From: Tetramitus jugosus
Lineage: Eukaryota > Heterolobosea > Eutetramitea > Acrasida > Vahlkampfiidae
Length of the DNA stretch: 64,000 nt
NCBI GenBank assembly: GCA_937625935.1
Contig: OW569348.1
Coordinates: forward strand, 434,001-498,000
Direction: 5' to 3'
Below the pieces are notes generated by a model that saw only the letters and a list, made by a program, of their open reading frames with translations, was not told the DNA's origin and ran no database searches. The position numbers were made by a program, and so were the translations under genes. Of the stretch, positions 58,854 to 64,000 are shown in pieces. How positions within the stretch are numbered: position 1 is the stretch's first letter; each line of letters opens with the position of its first letter.

Positions 58854-59810
58854 TCAATCATAGGTTGTGAATACATGTTGATCATCGTCATTGTCCGATG
58901 CGTGTGAATCATTACTTTGAACGAGATACTGTGCCCATCGACCACCAGATGACGATGACGAGGTATTGTTTGTCTCTGACCTATTGCTTGTATTTCGATT
59001 CACTGTTGGTGTGTTGGACCGTGCATTTACTCTGTTTCTTGAAGAGAGGTTCGTCTCATCTGCTTCCTCGTAGTTCGAGTGTCTGCTGCTCTGCTTAATA
59101 TTTCTTCCTTGTCTTGTTCTTTCTCTGTCCTCTTCTTCATCTTGATAGTCTGATGCAGTGTTCGATGGTACTGCTCTCCTTGCTCTCTTATTATATGTTG
59201 GTGCATCGTTGTACTCATTCACGTGATATTCATCTGCATCCACGCTTTCCTCATTGGAATTATGATGATTCGTTCTCTTTCTTCCGTACCGATTAGATCT
59301 CGATTCACCTTGATCACTCGATTCACCTACCAATCTCTTCCTCTTTCTTGTCTTGTTCTTGAACATATCATCTGGAATAACAGTCACTACTTGTATTGAA
59401 TCATCGACATCACTACTTTGGTCGTTCCTCGAAACCCTATCTGATGATGATTCCTCATTATCATTATCGTCCATATATTTACCCCATTTGTTCTGAGCTT
59501 CAGCTTGTAGATGCACATGAGATGCGGATGACGATGATGAACCCAGGTAGTCATCTTCATTATCATGATCGTCATCATAGGAAGATTGAGGCTGAGGCAT
59601 CGATTTCAGTTCTTCTTCTAACGTTCCTCTCTTCATATTCAAACTTTGAACAATTGGTCGAATGAGAGCAGCCTTTGAATCAGTGGCATAGACTTTGATG
59701 ACTGATTGTTTGCTTCCACATGTCTTGCAACTCCATTTCTTATCTTTTCGTACTTGTTGTACCTGAAACATGTGACAATTGAAACAATTGACTGCGATAA
59801 ACTCTGGCAT
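58854..59810 (-). CDS. MRNIP: MRNIP-like protein (MRN complex-interacting protein)
   Basis: A 318-residue protein. The N-terminal zinc ribbon C9-x2-C12, C28-x2-C31 (FIAVNCFNCHMFQVQQVRKD, KKWSCKTCGSKQS) matches MRNIP (C5orf45), as do the following KVYATDSKAALIRPIVQSLN and the two short repeats WGKYMDD and RWAQYLVQSND, equivalent to the SRW.KYL motifs of the human protein. The rest is acidic, Ser/Arg-rich and disordered. Human MRNIP binds MRE11-RAD50-NBS1 and helps in DNA damage responses. Presence here suggests a wider eukaryotic spread. The short interval to CEP20 (193 bp) places it upstream of that gene on the same strand. No intron. Confidence 0.82.
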   Translation of the reverse strand: MPEFIAVNCFNCHMFQVQQVRKDKKWSCKTCGSKQSVIKVYATDSKAALIRPIVQSLNMKRGTLEEELKSMPQPQSSYDDDHDNEDDYLGSSSSSASHVHLQAEAQNKWGKYMDDNDNEESSSDRVSRNDQSSDVDDSIQVVTVIPDDMFKNKTRKRKRLVGESSDQGESRSNRYGRKRTNHHNSNEESVDADEYHVNEYNDAPTYNKRARRAVPSNTASDYQDEEEDRERTRQGRNIKQSSRHSNYEEADETNLSSRNRVNARSNTPTVNRNTSNRSETNNTSSSSSGGRWAQYLVQSNDSHASDNDDDQHVFTTYD

Positions 59811-59983
59811 GGTGGAACGCTTACTGCTTCTGTGTTTGTTGTGGATCCTTCTTCCACCAAGGACTGGAAGTGAGTTTGCCGATTACAACGAGATCTTTTC
59901 TCCGGTCATATTTTCTCCTCTGTCGCAACAACAAAAAAATCCATTTTTCATCAAGCAAGTAACAATTGACGCCATCACCAAAC

Positions 59984-60691
59984 ATGAGTAACAAACCTGA
60001 GATTTGCGCAGAAGAAATCAGAGTTGCCCCAAACCCAAACTCTAATGTCATCAGAACCCCATTGAGCGCCTTTGGAAGATATCAACTTGAAAAACAATTT
60101 AACCAACAAGTTCCAGAGTACAGAAATGTTGGTAGCATGAAGCACAATGTGATGCTTGGATCCTATGCATTGTCTGCAGTTTCTGCAGTTGGCCTCGCCA
60201 TCGGTGCTACTCAGAGGTATGTCTCTCAGAAAAATTTGTTTGTTTTTACATGTGAATGAACAAGAGTAAATTGACTGACACTTGTAATCTCATTTCTTTC
60301 ATAATGATCAAATGACGATGATGATGACGAACAATAATTGTTGTAATTACGTACCAAATGGAAACCAATCAATCAATACTACCCACTCATAAACATCGAC
60401 ATGAATAATAATGATGAATAATAATAATACCAAATGAAATGTAGATCTTATCGTCCACTTGCTGGTATTGTTGCTGGTGGTATTGCATTCGTCTTCACCA
60501 AGGCCCTCTCTCAAAACGCATTCTACTTCCCTGGATTTAAGAATGAATTGCAATTGAGAGAATACAATCGTGCTTTCAATGTGTGGTTGTTCTACAAGGA
60601 ACAAAACGAAACTGCTAACTTGCCAGTGCGCTCAATGGAAAAGAGATATCAACAAAAATTAGCTGTGTTCAAGCAGACCAATCAACTCTGA
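59984..60691 (+). CDS. Small membrane protein, probably mitochondrial, unknown function
   Basis: Two exons: 59984-60216 and 60445-60691. The intron (60217-60444, 228 nt, GTATGT...GTAG) joins ATQR-SYRPLAG in frame to give 159 residues. Two hydrophobic segments: VMLGSYALSAVSAVGLAIGAT (about 57-76) and LAGIVAGGIAFVFTKAL (about 83-100). The remainder is polar, with LREYNRAFNVWLFYKEQNE near the end. Size and two central spans recall accessory subunits of respiratory complexes, but I recognise no family. The start is the first ATG, 174 bp from the divergent MRNIP start. Codon bias toward GGT, GCT and AAG suggests good expression. Confidence 0.65.
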
Positions 60692-60974
60692 GCAACAAGT
60701 GTAGTGTTTTTTTAATTTTATGGAACCCCATCCACGTATTCCATTTGACACTTACTACTGCTGCTACTAGTCTATCCACACATACATATATGTGCATTCG
60801 TCGTCATCATCACATGACTATTATCACTACTACTACTACGATCATCACTAGTCAACCATAAGATTCATAAGTGATGAAAGAGGGAAATTTAACAGCTAAT
60901 GTGTGCTCGACAATGTCATATATATACATATCTATATCCATACCACTCACACACACACAAAACAAACGATACTA

Positions 60975-61502
60975 TCAAAAGAGAAATATTTGAAAATAAA
61001 GGAAACCCATTTCTGTATTTACAAGTTGAGCAAACTTTTCAGTCGCTGGTCCCGGCAGTGGCAACAAATTCTCCAATCTGTTCGTGAAGAACTCTGATGT
61101 GTTAAACAATTCACGCAACTGTGAAGGAGTAGTCATTACCAAGTGTCCCTCCCGATCCAAAACTTCTGCCAATTCTTTCTGATGATTGTCCATGAGTGAC
61201 TCATTCACAACAGCAACAACCTTCTTGCCCATTTTGAGTGCTTCGAACAATGATCCGGCACCTGCGTGACTAACAATGATATCAGCACGTTCCATCTCCT
61301 CTGATATCGTCGGTTTCAATCGAAAGAAATTTACTTTTGGTTTCGTGTGTTGGATCACTGGTTCAAAAGTGCCGTGTCCAATCTGAAGCACAATGCTTCG
61401 CACACCACCATTGTGCATCATACTATCCATGACTACGACATCAGTCATGCCTTGAATCAGTGCGTTGAATTCGGTTGTACCTACAGTGACAAAGACGCGC
61501 AT
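60975..61502 (-). CDS. ALG13: ALG13-like UDP-GlcNAc transferase subunit
   Basis: Catalytic subunit of the enzyme that adds the second GlcNAc to the dolichol-linked oligosaccharide on the cytosolic face of the ER. The protein is 175 residues. MRVFVTVGTTEFNALIQGM at the start, QIGHGTFEP, and the donor-binding motif ADIIVSHAGAGSLFEALKMGKKVVAVVNESLMDNHQKELAE are diagnostic. Its membrane partner ALG14 is not in this window. The ATG at 61502 is the family start. The frame is open 63 codons further, to an ATG at 61691 preceding a hydrophobic stretch, but that would leave only 8 bp to the divergent CSN4 start. No intron. Confidence 0.92.
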   Translation of the reverse strand: MRVFVTVGTTEFNALIQGMTDVVVMDSMMHNGGVRSIVLQIGHGTFEPVIQHTKPKVNFFRLKPTISEEMERADIIVSHAGAGSLFEALKMGKKVVAVVNESLMDNHQKELAEVLDREGHLVMTTPSQLRELFNTSEFFTNRLENLLPLPGPATEKFAQLVNTEMGFLYFQIFLF

Positions 61503-61699
61503 GACTGCTGGTTGCTCTTTTTGAAGTTGGATTAATTTCTGGCGCCTTGATTTCGGGGAAAAAAAGCAAGTTGTAAAGTTTGATCGGTACCTGGATGTTC
61601 CAGGAACAAGAGTTCTTGATGAGGCCGCCACAAACATTGGAGGAAGAAAAAAAGCAAAAAAAAGCAGAGAAACCAACCAACAACCAAACAATAATCATC

Positions 61700-63039
61700 A
61701 TGTCATCCCTAGCTTCCATTGCATCCTCATCCGGTTCACAACAAGACAAGATTGAGGCATACAACAAGTTTGTTGATCAACAAGTTGCCGACAGCAATGT
61801 TGAATCATTGATTGAATTTGTAAAGCACAGTACGTTTTTTTTTCTCTCTCTGAGATGGCTGTCTCAACACAATATTGAAGCTTACACCACCACAATTTAT
61901 CATGTCATATCTGTTATTTTGTTGTGATCACTGTTTTTGTCCATTTCATTCATATGTGTCATCTCCTTCTTAAAATGATGATGATGACAACTACTACAGT
62001 CACCGATCAAAACATACCTGCACTTGTTTCTAGACCTAGTCTAGAGCATTTTGCCAAAGCAATCCATGAATTGCCCAACGAACAAAAGATTCAAGTGTCA
62101 AAGAAGGCTCTCGAAATTATTCAATCCTTTTCCACGTTCACCGAGAGCAATGTGACCATTCGTAGAAACTTGGCAGAGGCCATCCGTAGTCACACTGGTA
62201 ATTTCAAGGAAGCAGCCAACATTCTCTCTCAAATCAATTTTGACTCACTGTTGCAGAGCAATAAATTGGTGGGAACTGAGGCATTGTTGGATGTGGCACA
62301 GTCCTATTTGGGAGCAAGTGAGTCTGGTTTGGCAGAGTCCTACGTGAACAAGGCTGCTCAGTTCATTGACGAGATTGATGACAATGATGTCAGGATTCTG
62401 TTCCTGTACTGCTTTGCTACACTGTCCGATTACAAGAGAAAGTTTTTGGATGCATCGAGACGATACTATGAATTGTCGCACCGTGTGATCGAAGAAGAAC
62501 AAATGGGTGTGTTGACCAGTGCTGCCATTTGTGCCATTTTGACAAATGCAGGTGCACAGAGAGCACGTATGTTGGCCACATTGTTCAAGGATGAGAGAAG
62601 TGTCAACTTGTCCATCTATAAGGCCATGGAGAAGATGTATCTGGGAAGAATTTTGAGACAGGAGGAAGTCAAGTCTGTTGAAGCACTTCTCAAGGAGCAC
62701 CACAAGGCAACCAACGCTGACAACCAAACTGTGCTAGAGGCTGCTGTCATTGAACACAACTTGTTGGCTGCTTCAAAGATTTATACCAACATTTCAATGA
62801 ATCAATTAGGTTCATTGCTTGGTATTTCACCTGAAAAGGCAGAGAAGGTTGCTGCAAAGATGATTTCTGAACAACGTCTCGATGGTTTCATTGATCAGAT
62901 TGATGGTATTTTGACATTTGAGAGCGAAAGTGTTACAATGCAGAATTGGGATCTATCTATTGGTTCTATTTGTCAATTGGTGTCTCAGTTGACCGATAAG
63001 ATGGTGAAGGAGAATCCAAGTTTAGCAGTCAAGAAGTAG
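61700..63039 (+). CDS. COPS4: COP9 signalosome subunit 4 (CSN4)
   Basis: PCI-domain subunit of the COP9 signalosome, which removes NEDD8 from cullins. Two exons: 61700-61829 and 62000-63039. The intron (61830-61999, 170 nt, GTACGT...TACAG) gives a 389-residue product, close to human CSN4 (406). Strong matches are [71 protein letters not shown] and [18 protein letters not shown], which separate it from the paralogue Rpn5. The N-terminal half is a helical repeat and the C-terminal third the PCI domain. It shares a 197-bp divergent promoter region with ALG13. Confidence 0.96.
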
Positions 63040-63094
63040 AGAGCCTTCAACACACGTGTACAACAAAAAGCATTATAAAAACATATCATCCATA

Positions 63095-64000
63095 TTATAT
63101 TCGATCATCTTCATACGACCGACTCAAGCCATCTTCGTACATGTATTGCGAATCATTGTCAGATGATCGTGCTGAAGTTGAATACTCATCAAAATCATCT
63201 TCATCTGATCTTACTTCCTCGAGCTGTTCTGGAGTGGGGTCATGATTGGAAGGTGGCTTCTGTGATGAGTCGTTGACAGGGAAATCCTCCTCGAATTCAT
63301 CTTCAAAGTTGTGGGAGTCCTGTATTGGGTTATGGGCATGACTATTGAACATGTGTGATTCTGGAGTTCCATCATAAGCTGGATGATTGGATTGATACCT
63401 CATACCTTGTAAGTTTCTTTCAATCAACGATTTCCGGATACTTATCTCTTCTTGAGGAGATTCCAGTGTGTTATGGGGTTCAGGTTTCGGTCGACTGGGT
63501 TGGTCACCTCCAGTTGACCGATCATTGTTCAAGTCAAGTCGAAGAATGGGTTGTTCCTTGGTAGTTACGAGCTCACTTTGGTGTTCTTGGTGCACCTGTT
63601 CTGTTTCTGGCTTCGAGTTTGAATTGGATGATGACTGTGCACTGACAATCTTCGTACTCTCAGGAAGATTGAATGATAGTGTTAGCCTCTTTTGAGGACC
63701 GTCATTCTCGATTGTACATCGAGCAATTGACAGTTTCGACTCCTCTGTTTCTGGATTCTTTCGTGGTAACTCTTCCCTGCAGATATTCTGACCTTCCTTT
63801 GTCCTTGGAGCAGTGGATCGCTTATCTTTGGGTTTCGCTTTAGGTTTCGACAGTGTCCCATCTTTATTCTTCACATATACCTTGCCATTGACAGTGCGAG
63901 TTCCGATGCGTATAGATGATGAGTAGTATCCACTGGTGACCAGTTCGGTATCTCTCCTCGCGACCTTAACTTTCCGCTTCTTTTTCTTCTTCTTGGCAGC
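63095..64000 (-). CDS. Basic/acidic low-complexity protein, C-terminal part (partial)
   Basis: The reverse-strand frame is open from the right window edge to a stop at 63095, so about 301 C-terminal residues are seen and the 5' end lies outside. The first residues (AAKKKKKRKVKVARR) form a strong nuclear-localisation-like basic cluster, followed by SGYYSSSIRIGTRTVNGKVYVKNKDG and a Lys/Pro-rich stretch. The last 100 residues are acidic and Ser/Pro-rich (DEFEEDFPVNDSSQ, EEVRSDEDDFDEYS). I do not recognise a family; a nuclear protein is a guess. It converges with CSN4, with 55 bp between stops. Confidence 0.6.
   Translation of the reverse strand, partial: AAKKKKKKRKVKVARRDTELVTSGYYSSSIRIGTRTVNGKVYVKNKDGTLSKPKAKPKDKRSTAPRTKEGQNICREELPRKNPETEESKLSIARCTIENDGPQKRLTLSFNLPESTKIVSAQSSSNSNSKPETEQVHQEHQSELVTTKEQPILRLDLNNDRSTGGDQPSRPKPEPHNTLESPQEEISIRKSLIERNLQGMRYQSNHPAYDGTPESHMFNSHAHNPIQDSHNFEDEFEEDFPVNDSSQKPPSNHDPTPEQLEEVRSDEDDFDEYSTSARSSDNDSQYMYEDGLSRSYEDDRI

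Noticed and set aside
61503-61691. N-terminal extension of ALG13 with a hydrophobic segment
   Set aside because: The family starts at MRVFVTVG, and the upstream ATG would lie 8 bp from the divergent CSN4 start. Mentioned as an open question only.

Overview
The window looks like nuclear DNA of a free-living amoeboflagellate, most likely a heterolobosean such as Naegleria. This is inference from content. Genes are packed on both strands, most have no intron, and the rest have one or two short introns (58-236 nt), usually with the donor GTATGT. The coding sequences are full of CAA/CAG (Gln) and AAC (Asn) runs. Typical eukaryotic machines (26S proteasome, COP9 signalosome, SUMO, V-ATPase, SWI/SNF ATPase) sit beside basal-body/flagellar genes (CEP20, CFAP119) and a mitochondrial HslV protease. 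I find no viral, plasmid, CRISPR or operon structure.

Layout. 1-6.2 kb: a partial SNF2/Brahma ATPase (reverse), an SDS22-like LRR protein, then a 5'-truncated LINE retrotransposon bounded by a perfect 17-bp target-site duplication, inserted about 40 bp upstream of a tRNA-Asp gene. 6.4-16.2 kb: IFRD-like protein, glutamate dehydrogenase, gamma-glutamylcyclotransferase-like protein, lysosomal alpha-mannosidase and a ZnF-UBP/BTB/BACK/SPRY-like protein. 16.5-25.6 kb: ABC1/ADCK kinase-like protein, Mei2-like RNA-binding protein, a hairpin-rich non-coding gap, proteasome subunit Rpn7 and CFAP119. 25.6-36.5 kb: an LRR-like orphan, ArfGAP-C2, a membrane coiled-coil orphan, BCS1-like AAA ATPase and a RasGEF with a possible macro-like domain. 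36.5-44.5 kb: UTP6, HslV, a TCAIM-like protein, a Thg1-family enzyme, then a 1.1-kb gap with a repeated two-hairpin element followed by a 5S rRNA gene. 44.5-50.2 kb: GET3, SUMO, V-ATPase E, a secreted NlpC/P60-like protein without catalytic residues, and heme oxygenase with CP motifs. 50.4-64 kb: ZIP transporter, PPR-like protein, TBC1D23, SLC35B2-like transporter, CEP20, MRNIP, a small membrane protein, ALG13, CSN4 and a partial basic/acidic protein.

Functional links. Several products are mitochondrial or predicted so (GDH, ABC1 kinase, BCS1, HslV, TCAIM-like, possibly the Thg1-family protein and the PPR-like protein). Others serve the secretory pathway (alpha-mannosidase, GET3, ALG13, SLC35B2-like, TBC1D23, ArfGAP) or protein turnover and modification (Rpn7, CSN4, SUMO). 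Neighbours are not co-functional in any obvious way; many pairs are divergent and share a short promoter region.

The most interesting material is non-coding: the repeated element near the 5S gene, whose two hairpins keep identical loops while both stems change by compensating substitutions, and the LINE copy placed upstream of a tRNA gene with two matching 3' hairpins. Among proteins, the catalytically dead NlpC/P60, the CP-motif heme oxygenase, the macro-like RasGEF and the ZnF-UBP/BTB fusion deserve a second look.
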